A stretch of 30,217 nt of DNA from an uncultured Prevotella sp. (GTDB lineage Bacteria > Bacteroidota > Bacteroidia > Bacteroidales > Bacteroidaceae), in NCBI GenBank assembly GCA_900553595.1, contig USEC01000024.1:1-30217 (forward strand), in the 5' to 3' direction. The position numbers were made by a program, and so were the translations under genes. This document shows, in pieces, positions 22,388-30,148 of the stretch. The notes beneath the pieces were generated by a model. The model did not search any database, was not told where the DNA came from, and saw only the letters and a list, made by a program, of their open reading frames with translations. The stretch's first letter is position 1. Each line of letters starts with the position of its first letter.

Positions 22388-23656
22388 TTATCTTATCTTC
22401 AATGTTATTATCGTCAGAGCCGCGAGGATGATGGTCGTGATCCAGAAGCGTATGGTTATCTTCGACTCATGTATCGCCCCTACGGGTCTTTTCAGCACAT
22501 AATGGCACTCAGGGTCGAGCTGGCACTGCTGCGTGCGGAAGTTGTCGTGGATGGGAGTGCGCTTGAAAATGCGCTGCTTCACGCCGTGCCGCTTGCCCAG
22601 CTTGTAGTAGTACACCTGCATGATGACGCTCAGACTCTCCACGAAGAAGATGCCGCAGAGTATGGGCAGCATGAGTTCCTTGTGTATTATTATCGCCGTC
22701 ACCGCGATGATACCGCCGATTGTGAGCGAACCCGTGTCGCCCATGAACACCTGGGCAGGGTAGGCGTTGTACCAGAGGAATCCTATCAGCGCGCCGACAA
22801 AGGCGCACAGGAACACCACAAGCTCCTGCGAGCCGGGGATGTACATGATGTTCAGGTAGCTGGCAAACTCCATGTGGCTGCTGACGTATGCGAGGATGCC
22901 GAGCGCGACGCCTATTATCGCAGAGTTGCCGGCACACATTCCGTCCATGCCGTCGTTGAGGTTGGCTCCGTTGCTCACCGCTGTCACGACGAAAATGGTC
23001 ATGATGACGAAGAGAATCCATCCTGCCGCTGTCTTGTACTTGCCGCAGAACGACATGATGTTGGAGTAGTCGAGGTTGTGACCCTTTACGAACGGGATGG
23101 TGGTCTTGAGCGATTTCGTAGCCTCCGCACGGTGTTTCACCACCAGTTCATGGTTCTGTCGCTCGATGGCGAGGTTCTCGTTCATCTTCACATCGGGCGA
23201 AGCCCACAGCACCAGACCCACAATCAGGCCGATACCTATTTGTCCCACAATCTTATAGCGGCCTTTCAAGCCGTCCTTGTTGCGGCGGAATATCTTGATG
23301 TAGTCGTCCATTCCGCCCAGAAAACCGAGCCATACGGTGGTGACAATCATCAGAATGAGGTAGATGTTGCGCAGTCGTCCGAGCAGAATCACGGGCAGCA
23401 GGATGGCGACGATGATGATAATGCCGCCCATCGAGGGCACGCCTATCTTATTGACACCGAACGGGTCGATGGCGGCGTCGCGTTGCGTCTCTGTTATTTG
23501 CTTGCTCTTGAGATACTTGATGAACTTTTCTCCGAACCATGCCGAGATGACAAGCGAGAGAATCAAAGCCAGCAATGCACGGAAGGAGATGTATCCCCAC
23601 AGGTGGGAACCGCTGATACCGTACTGCTCAAGGAAGCGGAAAAGATAGTATAACAT
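22388..23656 (-). CDS. mraY: Phospho-N-acetylmuramoyl-pentapeptide transferase
   Basis: MraY transfers phospho-MurNAc-pentapeptide to undecaprenyl phosphate, making lipid I at the inner membrane. At 422 residues it is longer than the roughly 360 of E. coli MraY; the extra length includes a cytoplasmic insert at about 158-195 and a segment at about 374-396. Catalytic and magnesium-binding motifs are GGMDDYIK (114-121, Asp117 and Asp118), NLNDGMDGMCAGN (232-244) and FMGDTGSL (304-311, Asp307). The loop usually carrying three histidines reads TPIHDNF, so only His370 is kept. About ten membrane segments are visible. Confidence 0.95.
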   Translation of the reverse strand: MLYYLFRFLEQYGISGSHLWGYISFRALLALILSLVISAWFGEKFIKYLKSKQITETQRDAAIDPFGVNKIGVPSMGGIIIIVAILLPVILLGRLRNIYLILMIVTTVWLGFLGGMDDYIKIFRRNKDGLKGRYKIVGQIGIGLIVGLVLWASPDVKMNENLAIERQNHELVVKHRAEATKSLKTTIPFVKGHNLDYSNIMSFCGKYKTAAGWILFVIMTIFVVTAVSNGANLNDGMDGMCAGNSAIIGVALGILAYVSSHMEFASYLNIMYIPGSQELVVFLCAFVGALIGFLWYNAYPAQVFMGDTGSLTIGGIIAVTAIIIHKELMLPILCGIFFVESLSVIMQVYYYKLGKRHGVKQRIFKRTPIHDNFRTQQCQLDPECHYVLKRPVGAIHESKITIRFWITTIILAALTIITLKIR

Positions 23657-23735
23657 TTTTATTTACTTATTGTTTGTTATGGGTCGCAGATTCGTTGCCT
23701 GCGGCGTTTGCGTGTTACAGGTTGTCGTCTGCGGG

Positions 23736-25187
23736 TCATTGGTTCATGCACTCGCGCACCACCTCATGGTCGTCGAAGTGGTGTTTCACTCCCTTTATCT
23801 CCTGATAGTTCTCGTGTCCCTTTCCGGCGATGAGTATTACGTCGCCTTTCTGGGCCATCATGCACGCTGTGCGTATTGCCTCCCGGCGGTCGGCAATGCT
23901 TATCACCTTCTTCATCTGCGTGGCGTTGAGTCCGGCGAGCATGTCGTTGATTATGTCCTGAGGTTCCTCGAAGCGTGGGTTGTCGCTTGTTATTATCACT
24001 TTGTCGCTCTGCTTCACCGCCTCCTGGGCCATGAGCGGACGCTTACCCTTGTCGCGGTTGCCTCCGGCGCCGCACACGGTGATTACCTGTCCCTTGCCGT
24101 TCAGCACCTCATGTATTGCTGCCAGCACGTTCTCCAGGGCGTCGGGCGTGTGTGCATAGTCGATGATTGCGGTGTAGCCTTCTGCCGAACGGATGGGTTC
24201 CAGTCGTCCGCTCACGCTGTGCAGGGTGCTCATTGTCACGAGAATGTCGTCAGGTTTCTTGCCGAGCATCACTGCGGCGCCATAGACAGCGAGCAGGTTG
24301 CTCACGTTGAACTTGCCTATGAACTGTACGCCCACCTCATGGTTGTCGATGTCAAGGTACATCCCTTCGAAGTGACACTCTATTATTCGTGCCTTGAAGT
24401 CGGCCATGGAGCGCGTGGAGTAGGTCTTCACTGTCGCCTTGGTATTTTGTGTCATCACCATGCCGTTGCGGTCGTCGGCGTTGGTTATTGCGAAGGCTGT
24501 CTTTGGAAGACCGTCGAAGAACGCCTTCTTTGCGTTGCGGTAGTTCTCGAAAGTCTTGTGATAGTCGAGGTGATCGCGTGTCAGATTGGTGAATATTCCG
24601 CCCGCAAAGGTGAGTCCTCCTATTCGTTTCTGGGCTATGGCGTGCGATGAACATTCCATGAAGGCGTATTCGCAGCCTGCCTGAACCATTCTGTCGAGCA
24701 GCTCGTTGAGTGCTATCGGGTCGGGAGTGGTGTGGTCTGCCGGCACAGCCTCGTCCACAATGTAGTTGCAGACAGTGGAGAGCAGTCCGCACTTGTGACC
24801 CATCTTCGTGAACATATTATATAATAAGGTGGCGATAGTGGTCTTGCCGTTGGTGCCGGTGACGCCCACGAGTTTCAGTTTTGCCGACGGATTGCCGTGG
24901 AATGTCGTCGCCACCTGTCCCACGACATCCTCTGTCGATGGTACGGCAACGTATGTCACGCCCTCCGTTTTCTCCTCCGGCATGTCCTCGCAGAGCACTG
25001 CTTTCGCTCCGAGTTCCACGGCCTTGGGTATGAACTTGTGTCCGTCCACCTGCGTTCCTTTCATCGCCACGAACAGATGTCCGTCCTTGATGCGTCGCGA
25101 ATCGATATTCACTCCGGTGATTTCCACTTCCATGTCGCCCTCGGTGGCAGTGGGAGTGATGCCTTTAAGCAAATCCTTTAGTTTCAT
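23736..25187 (-). CDS. murE: UDP-N-acetylmuramoyl-L-alanyl-D-glutamate--2,6-diaminopimelate ligase
   Basis: MurE adds the third residue of the peptidoglycan stem peptide. It is 483 residues, normal length. The ATP site is GTNGKTTIAT (111-120). The substrate-selecting loop reads SDNPRFEEP with DNPR at 402-405, the signature of enzymes that use meso-diaminopimelate rather than lysine, so a diaminopimelate-type wall is inferred. Other blocks are MECSSHAIAQKR (177-188), NLTRDHLDYH (201-210) and DYAHTPDALENVL (343-355). It follows ftsI after 35 bp and precedes mraY by 79 bp. A separate murF does not follow in this cluster. Confidence 0.97.
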   Translation of the reverse strand: MKLKDLLKGITPTATEGDMEVEITGVNIDSRRIKDGHLFVAMKGTQVDGHKFIPKAVELGAKAVLCEDMPEEKTEGVTYVAVPSTEDVVGQVATTFHGNPSAKLKLVGVTGTNGKTTIATLLYNMFTKMGHKCGLLSTVCNYIVDEAVPADHTTPDPIALNELLDRMVQAGCEYAFMECSSHAIAQKRIGGLTFAGGIFTNLTRDHLDYHKTFENYRNAKKAFFDGLPKTAFAITNADDRNGMVMTQNTKATVKTYSTRSMADFKARIIECHFEGMYLDIDNHEVGVQFIGKFNVSNLLAVYGAAVMLGKKPDDILVTMSTLHSVSGRLEPIRSAEGYTAIIDYAHTPDALENVLAAIHEVLNGKGQVITVCGAGGNRDKGKRPLMAQEAVKQSDKVIITSDNPRFEEPQDIINDMLAGLNATQMKKVISIADRREAIRTACMMAQKGDVILIAGKGHENYQEIKGVKHHFDDHEVVRECMNQ

Positions 25188-25222
25188 AAATTATATTTTT
25201 ATGCGTTATTTTTTTATTTCTG

Positions 25223-27379
25223 TCATGCGAAGCGCAGTGTGCACAGCATACCTTTCTTTATAGGCTTTCCTGCCGGAATGCTCTGTTCCACCACCTTGCC
25301 TCGTCCTTTTATCTTAACTCTCACGCCCCGGCTTTCGATGATGAAAACCGCGTCTCTCGCTCCCATGCCGCTCACGTCGGGCATGATGTTCTTGGCGTAT
25401 GCCGGCTGTCGTGTGAGTTCTATTTCCTTGTTATGCTCTGTCACTGCCTTGCCCCAGATGGGGTTGCCGTCGGCATACGAGCCGCTCCAGTCGGTGCGTG
25501 GGCTGAATCCGAGGTGTGTGAGCACATAGTCGGCGGCGATGAGGTTGCCGTTCTTCACCTGCGGTACGAGTATAGAGGTGGAATCGCGTGCGTCCTTCGC
25601 CTCGAACTTGAGGCTTTGCGCCATTATTCCCTCTGCTATCTCGTGGAACACCACTCCGCTCATGCCTCCTCCCGACGCCGGCAGACCGGTCTTCTGTATG
25701 CAGACGATGCATGAATAGCGTGGGTTGTCGGCGGGGAAGAAGCCTGCAAAGCTGAGCAGATACTTCACCGCTCCCGACTTGTAGCCGCCCTTTCCCTGCG
25801 AAATCTGTGCCGTTCCTGTCTTTCCTGCCACGAGGAACGATGGCGACCCTGCCTTCTTTCCGAGTCCCTGGCTCACCACATGCTCCAGAATGGTCTGTAT
25901 TTCGCCAAGTGTCTTGGGCTTGCAGATGCTCTCGCGCTGCACTACCGGCGGAAATTCGGCAATTTTCTGTCCGTCTTTTCTCACTTCTTTCACGAATCGT
26001 GGGCGCATCATCTTGCCGTTGTTGGCTATTGCGTTGTAGAAGGTGAGGGTGGATATTGGCGGCACCTGGGTCTCATAGCCGATGCTCATCCACGGCAGTG
26101 TGGTCTTTGCCCAGTTTATATACTGCTTGCCCCGCTTGTCCTTCTTCGGCATTCTTATCTTCGCCGGCGAGTAGCCTACTATCGGCAGGTGCAGGTCGTC
26201 GGCGAGTCCGAGCCGGTGTATGCCTTTGACATATTCTTCGGGGCGTGTCTTGAAGTGCTCGTCTATGATGCGGCTGATGCCGATATTGGAGCTGAACATG
26301 AGCGTTTGAGGCAGCGTCAGGACTCTGTAACCACCGCTTCGCCAGTTGTGGTCCTTCATTTCGCGTCCGTACATGGGCCATATACCGCCCGTAGTGTCCA
26401 CATGATAGGTGGTATCCACCACTCCTGCGTCGAGTGCCACCATGATCGATGCGGTCTTGAACACCGACCCCGGCTCCAGAAGGTCGCTCACGGCGTGGTT
26501 CTTTATTTCTTTGTACTCGCCGTCGCTGCACTTGTCCATGTTCACGATGGCCTTCACATCGCCCGTGTTCACTTCCATTACTATCGCCACGCCCACTGAC
26601 GCGTTGATGAGTTTCAGTTCCTTCAGTAGCGCACGCTCCGCCAGATCCTGCATTCCCACATCTATTGTCGTCACGATGTCGGCTCCGTCTGTCGGCGGCA
26701 CATCGGTTATGTCGAGGTATTTATTGAGCACTTTGCGCCGGTGTTTCGTTCCTTTCGTTCCTCGCAGTATCGAGTCGCACGACAGTTCGAGTCCGCATTG
26801 CGCCGTGTCCTTGGCTCCGTACATCTTGCCAATGGTGCGTTCGGCGAGCGATCCGTAAGCCTGTTTGCGTGCATTGAACTCTTCGAAGTGGAATCCCGCA
26901 CTTTTGCCGAGCACGAACACCGGCAGCCGTCGCACTTCGGAGAAGGTGCTGTAGTTGATGCGTTTCGGCCACATCAGCCAGTGTGCATCGTTCTTCTTCT
27001 GTCCTTCCTCGAGTCGTTTCTTGAACTCCTCTGCCGACTTTTCGGGGAAGATGGCGTTCAGTCCCATGCAGATGGAGTCGAGTTTCTCTGCCCAGAGTGT
27101 GTCCTTCTTCGCCCTTTTCAGTGTTCGGAAGTCCATGTATATTCTGTATTCCGGCAGCGACGAGGCCAGCAGCTGTCCGTCGCAGCTCAGTATGTTGCCT
27201 CGTGCGGGCGGTATCGGTTTGTTGTCGGCCTTTACGCGGTCGGCCACTTGCAGCCAGAAGTCGCGCTTGACAGTCATTATGTAGAGCGTCTTCCCTATCA
27301 CCGCTATTGCCAGCAGCGTCATCACTATGGCGATGAAACTGTATCGCGGCATCACTTTCTTATAGTCGAATTTGCTCAT
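25223..27379 (-). CDS. ftsI: Septal class B penicillin-binding protein (FtsI/PBP3 type) with C-terminal PASTA domain
   Basis: A D,D-transpeptidase that cross-links septal peptidoglycan as partner of FtsW. It is 718 residues. One membrane anchor lies at about 15-36. A class B pedestal domain follows (RGNILSCDGQLLASS at 60-74). The transpeptidase domain has the SxxK motif in EPGSVFK (Ser305, Lys308), SxN at Ser363-Asn365 (FSSNIGISR) and KTGT at 520-523. The C-terminal 57 residues (NIMPDVSGMGARDAVFIIESRG ... SIPAGKPIKKG) form one PASTA domain, a wall-binding module. The start is 2 bp after the ftsL stop, suggesting tight translational coupling. Confidence 0.96.
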   Translation of the reverse strand: MSKFDYKKVMPRYSFIAIVMTLLAIAVIGKTLYIMTVKRDFWLQVADRVKADNKPIPPARGNILSCDGQLLASSLPEYRIYMDFRTLKRAKKDTLWAEKLDSICMGLNAIFPEKSAEEFKKRLEEGQKKNDAHWLMWPKRINYSTFSEVRRLPVFVLGKSAGFHFEEFNARKQAYGSLAERTIGKMYGAKDTAQCGLELSCDSILRGTKGTKHRRKVLNKYLDITDVPPTDGADIVTTIDVGMQDLAERALLKELKLINASVGVAIVMEVNTGDVKAIVNMDKCSDGEYKEIKNHAVSDLLEPGSVFKTASIMVALDAGVVDTTYHVDTTGGIWPMYGREMKDHNWRSGGYRVLTLPQTLMFSSNIGISRIIDEHFKTRPEEYVKGIHRLGLADDLHLPIVGYSPAKIRMPKKDKRGKQYINWAKTTLPWMSIGYETQVPPISTLTFYNAIANNGKMMRPRFVKEVRKDGQKIAEFPPVVQRESICKPKTLGEIQTILEHVVSQGLGKKAGSPSFLVAGKTGTAQISQGKGGYKSGAVKYLLSFAGFFPADNPRYSCIVCIQKTGLPASGGGMSGVVFHEIAEGIMAQSLKFEAKDARDSTSILVPQVKNGNLIAADYVLTHLGFSPRTDWSGSYADGNPIWGKAVTEHNKEIELTRQPAYAKNIMPDVSGMGARDAVFIIESRGVRVKIKGRGKVVEQSIPAGKPIKKGMLCTLRFA

Positions 27380-27381
27380 TC

Positions 27382-27990
27382 TCAGTCGTTTGTCGGGATG
27401 GTTATTATATATGGCGGCTGCGTGGGTATGTGCAGCACGCTGTCTTTGTTGCTTCTAAGCTTTTCGAGCACCTTGCTTTCGCGGCTCTGTTCGGTGAGTT
27501 CGCTGTTGCTTGACAGTGCTCTGTATTTCGCGTCTTGCAGCTCTTTGTTGAGCTTGTCTATCTTTATCAGACTCTGTTGGCAGCTGTACCGGTTGCTGAT
27601 GTAGATGATTGTGAAGACGAATGCAATCATTATCACTCCCATCTGCCGTCTGATGAACTTTGCCTTGAGTATGTCGCCTCCGATGACTTTTGCCAGGCTC
27701 ATGTCTGAAACGTTGCCTGTCTCGTTTTCTTCCGCCTGTCCTCTGATGATTGAGAGGAACGAGTCGGCTGTGCCGTTGCCGCCGTTTCCCTTTGCTGCGG
27801 CCTGCTTCTGTGTGTCCTTTGCGTTGCCGTCGCCCTTCTGCGCCGGCTCCGTTCTGTCGGTTCCGCCGTCGCCACCGCTGCCTTTTGCCGTCTTCACGGT
27901 GTCGCCGGCAGCGGCTTCAGCCTCCCTTGCGGCGATGTCGTTGAGTATCTGCCGTGGGTCGGGTTTTGTGTTGTCTTCGTTCTGTTTCAT
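27382..27990 (-). CDS. ftsL: FtsL-like divisome protein
   Basis: A 202-residue bitopic protein in the position of ftsL, between rsmH and ftsI. It has a long N-terminal cytoplasmic region (1-115), rich in Gly, Ala, Asp and Lys, a single membrane segment (about 116-132, MGVIMIAFVFTIIYISN) and an outer helical part (138-180) with leucine-zipper-like spacing. The last 20 residues are Pro/Thr-rich. FtsL acts with FtsB and FtsQ to activate FtsW-FtsI. Sequence identity to classic FtsL is low, so the name rests on topology and gene order. Its ATG overlaps the rsmH stop in ATGA (27990-27987). Confidence 0.8.
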   Translation of the reverse strand: MKQNEDNTKPDPRQILNDIAAREAEAAAGDTVKTAKGSGGDGGTDRTEPAQKGDGNAKDTQKQAAAKGNGGNGTADSFLSIIRGQAEENETGNVSDMSLAKVIGGDILKAKFIRRQMGVIMIAFVFTIIYISNRYSCQQSLIKIDKLNKELQDAKYRALSSNSELTEQSRESKVLEKLRSNKDSVLHIPTQPPYIITIPTND

Positions 27991-28907
27991 TTCTTTTCGG
28001 CAATTCTGAGTTTCGCGCTGCGGCTTCTCGGATTCTTCTCCAGTTCTTCGTCCGACGGTGTTATCACCTTGTTGTTCACGAGGCGGAACGGTGTCTGTAT
28101 GCGTCCGAAGAAGTCCTGCTCCACCTTTCCTGCCGCGTTGCCCGTTTTCATGATGTTCTTCACGATGCGGTCTTCGAGCGAGTGGTAGGTTATCACCGAC
28201 AGTCTGCCCTCCGGCGCGAGCAGTTCCGTGGCGGCGAGCAGCATTTCCTTGAGTGCGTCCATCTCGTGGTTCACCTCTATGCGCAGTGCCTGGAACAGTT
28301 TGGTCATGTCCTTCTTCTCACGTTCGCGTTTGAAGAGCGGCGCGGTGATGTCCATGAAGTCGTTTGTCGTTGCTATCTTCTTCATCGTGCGTGCCTTTGC
28401 CACTGCTGCCGCTATGCGTCGTGAGTTCTTCAGTTCGCCGTAGATGTAGAACACGTCGGCAAGCTGTTCCTCGTCGTAGGTGTTCAGTATGTCGGCGGCT
28501 GTCATTCCTGCGCGTTTGTTCATGCGCATGTCGAGTGGCGCGTCGAAGCGGAACGAAAATCCGCGTTCGGCGTCGTCGAAGTGGTGTGACGACACGCCGA
28601 GGTCGGCAAGCAGCCCGTCTATGTGGTCGATGCCGTAGTATCGCATCCAGTTCTTGAGGTAACGGAAGTTGCTTCTCACGAATGTGAATCCTTCGGCGTC
28701 GGCAGGTATGTTGTTTTCGGCGTCGGCATCCTGGTCGAAGCTGAACAGGCGTGCGCCTCCGGTGAGCCGGCTCAGTATCTCGCGTGAGTGTCCGCCGCCT
28801 CCGAAGGTGACATCCACATAGATGCCGCCGGGTTTCAGTGCCAGTCCGTCGATGCTCTCGTTGAGGAGCACAGGTACATGATATGTCTCTGCTGTCTTTA
28901 TTGTCAT
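27987..28907 (-). CDS. rsmH: 16S rRNA (cytosine-1402-N4)-methyltransferase
   Basis: RsmH (MraW) methylates C1402 in the decoding centre of 16S rRNA, using S-adenosylmethionine. It is 306 residues, normal length. The N-terminus YHVPVLLNESIDGL and the SAM-binding stretch YVDVTFGGGGHSREIL (30-45) are diagnostic. DGLLADLGVSSHHFDDAERGFSF and the C-terminal FQALRIEVNHEMDAL ... SYHSLEDRIVK type blocks (here ITYHSLEDRIVKN) follow. The final NPRSRSAKLRIAEKK is the usual basic C-terminus. It starts 67 bp after mraZ and overlaps ftsL by 4 bp. Confidence 0.97.
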   Translation of the reverse strand: MTIKTAETYHVPVLLNESIDGLALKPGGIYVDVTFGGGGHSREILSRLTGGARLFSFDQDADAENNIPADAEGFTFVRSNFRYLKNWMRYYGIDHIDGLLADLGVSSHHFDDAERGFSFRFDAPLDMRMNKRAGMTAADILNTYDEEQLADVFYIYGELKNSRRIAAAVAKARTMKKIATTNDFMDITAPLFKREREKKDMTKLFQALRIEVNHEMDALKEMLLAATELLAPEGRLSVITYHSLEDRIVKNIMKTGNAAGKVEQDFFGRIQTPFRLVNNKVITPSDEELEKNPRSRSAKLRIAEKK

Positions 28908-28974
28908 AAATTGTTTTCTTCGTTTTGTCAGGGTGTGCGGCGCGTGTCTGGTGTCATGTCTGCGCCGTCTGGTG

Positions 28975-29439
28975 TCAGAGTGTTGCCTCGGTTGCCGTTT
29001 CGCCCATTATTTCTTCGAGTGCCTTGCCGAAGTCTGCCGCTTCCATGAAGGGCTGCTGTGTTCGCTCGTTGCTCCACACTTCTATGGTGTCGCCCATGCC
29101 GATGAATTTTATGTCCTGCTCTATGCCTGCCATCTGGAGGTAGCGTCGCGGCATGAGGAGTCGGCCGCTGGAGTCGAGTGTCACCATCTCCACATCCGAG
29201 ACGAACTGCCGGAATATCTGCTGGTGTGTGGGGTTCCAGCGGCTTAGCCGTGCCCTCAGGGCGTCCATCTGTTCGTTCCACACCGATTCGGGGTAGAGCA
29301 CGAGGCACTGCTGGAACACGTCCTTGCGCAGGACGAGATGTTCCTCGCCCGCGGCTTGCAGCACCTTGCGGAATGCTGCCGGCAGGAATGCCCTGCCTTT
29401 GGTGTCGGTTCGTGCTTCTATGTTACCTAAAAATCGCAT
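28975..29439 (-). CDS. mraZ: Transcriptional regulator MraZ
   Basis: MraZ is the DNA-binding regulator that opens most dcw clusters. The start at 29439 (MRFLGNIEARTDTKGR) is preferred over a longer frame from 29511, because the extra 24 codons run through the promoter and operator. This gives 154 residues. Two AbrB-like halves carry the repeated motif DTKGRAFLPAAFR (12-24) and DSSGRLLMPRRYL (89-101). In other bacteria MraZ assembles as a ring and binds GTGG-type direct repeats upstream of its own gene; matching boxes occur here at 29484-29509. Confidence 0.95.
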   Translation of the reverse strand: MRFLGNIEARTDTKGRAFLPAAFRKVLQAAGEEHLVLRKDVFQQCLVLYPESVWNEQMDALRARLSRWNPTHQQIFRQFVSDVEMVTLDSSGRLLMPRRYLQMAGIEQDIKFIGMGDTIEVWSNERTQQPFMEAADFGKALEEIMGETATEATL

Positions 29440-29466
29440 GTGTACAATATAAATGGTTTTTGGGTT

Positions 29467-29474
29467 CAAAGTTA
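29467..29474 (-). promoter_or_regulatory. Promoter -7 element of mraZ and the dcw cluster
   Basis: On the minus strand this reads TAACTTTG, an exact TAnnTTTG match 27 bp upstream of the mraZ ATG. The -33 region at the expected distance has no TTTG; it is occupied by the repeated GTGGRG boxes. The gap suggests that the promoter depends on, or is blocked by, a factor bound there. Confidence 0.65.
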
Positions 29475-29483
29475 CACAAATTT

Positions 29484-29509
29484 CTCCACAACTCTCCACT
29501 TTTCCCCAC
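29484..29509 (-). promoter_or_regulatory. MraZ operator: three GTGGRG boxes 10 bp apart
   Basis: On the minus strand GTGGGG (29509-29504), GTGGAG (29499-29494) and GTGGAG (29489-29484) recur at exactly 10 bp. Three or four direct GTGG/TGGG repeats at 9-10 bp spacing are the known MraZ target in other phyla. The boxes begin about 9 bp upstream of the -7 element and cover the -33 position, which fits autorepression. Confidence 0.75.
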
Positions 29510-29569
29510 AAATATTTCTTTTGTCTGCATTTTTTTGTTTTTTGAGGGGAGAAGGAGGGGTGGTTTTGA

Positions 29570-29701
29570 GAATGCAGGAGTTTGTTTTTTAGGAGACAGG
29601 AGTTAAGAAGACAGAAGTTAAGCCGAATGTTTTGAGGAGTCAGAAGATTGGTTTTTAGAATGCAGGAGTTAAGAATTCAGGAGTTAAGCCGTATGTTTTG
29701 T
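29570..29701 (+). repeat. Family M: two tandem 66-bp repeats, each of three 22-bp modules
   Basis: Six 22-bp modules run without gaps from 29570, 29592, 29614, 29636, 29658 and 29680. Modules 1 and 4 end in GTTTTTA-type sequence, 2 and 5 share CAGGAGTTAAGAA, and 3 and 6 share the core AGTTAAGCCG(A/T)ATGTTTTG. Thus 29570-29635 and 29636-29701 are two copies of one 66-bp unit. A weaker module may precede at 29548-29569. The same modules recur at 9696-9832 and 10879-10944. The array lies upstream of mraZ but outside its operator. Confidence 0.85.
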
Positions 29702-29747
29702 AGGTTGGGAATTTGTGGCGGAGGGCATTATGATTTATGAATTCAGA

Positions 29748-29932
29748 ATATTGCTGTCCGGCAAAAAGTTTTAGCTACGGGTTTCGCATAGAGGTGTACC
29801 TTCGGCACACCCCGTGCGCATTAAATCGATAATGATATTTTTCGAGTAAGCCTGTGGACTTTAAATTCTATGCAATTTGCTTGACAAGAGAACTCTACAA
29901 CATTCTCTAAGTTTTTTGCCGGACAGCGATAT
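29748..29932. mobile_element. MITE-like element with about 20-bp terminal inverted repeats
   Basis: Positions 29748-29767 (ATATTGCTGTCCGGCAAAAA) and 29913-29932 are inverted repeats with a single mismatch, enclosing 145 bp. No transposase is encoded; the longest reading frame inside is a few tens of codons. The layout fits a non-autonomous element mobilised by a transposase encoded elsewhere, or the remnant of an IS. A target-site duplication is not clear: AT-rich ATATT-like sequence occurs at both ends but is off by one base. The interior has a GGTGT...ACACC hairpin with a TTCG-type loop at about 29793-29811. Confidence 0.5.
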
Positions 29933-29948
29933 TTCGTTTACGTATCCC

Positions 29949-29990
29949 GGTGTACTTCGGGTGTACTTCGTCGAAGAAGTACACCCGCTT
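29949..29990. other. Strong hairpin made of GTGTACTTC repeats
   Basis: CGGGTGTACTTC (29958-29969) pairs perfectly with 29976-29987 over 12 bp around a 6-nt loop GTCGAA. A direct copy of CGGTGTACTTCG lies just before it (about 29948-29959), and related GGTGTACTTGTGTACTT is found near 30046-30062, followed by a run of eight T. The remaining DNA to the window end is AT-rich and without a gene. Confidence 0.6.
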
Positions 29991-30140
29991 CACATCCGTA
30001 TAACTCGTTTATAATCAGTGCAAAAATATTGTTATGTCTCCAAAAGGTGTACTTGTGTACTTTTTTTTACAAAATGTTTTTATGATAGGATAAAGCTCCT
30101 GTTTTAACCCAAATCGGTCATTTTTCTGCGATTATTATCT

Positions 30141-30148
30141 TACCTTTG
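30141..30148 (+). promoter_or_regulatory. Possible -7 element firing rightwards out of the window
   Basis: TACCTTTG matches the TAnnTTTG consensus exactly, in a long AT-rich non-coding stretch. No TTTG is found at 19-21 bp upstream. A gene transcribed to the right would start beyond the window edge. Confidence 0.4.

Noticed and set aside
22469..23653. Long open frames opposite mraY, murC, murG and murD (up to 394 codons)
   Set aside because: They are antisense shadows kept open by the GC-rich codon pattern of real genes whose products carry complete family motifs.
29440..29511. An upstream start for MraZ adding 24 residues
   Set aside because: It would place the MraZ boxes and -7 element inside the coding region; the family start MRFLGN is at 29439.
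29746..29937. A coding gene for a transposase in the inverted-repeat element
   Set aside because: No frame exceeds a few tens of codons and no catalytic motif is visible; only a non-autonomous element can be supported.
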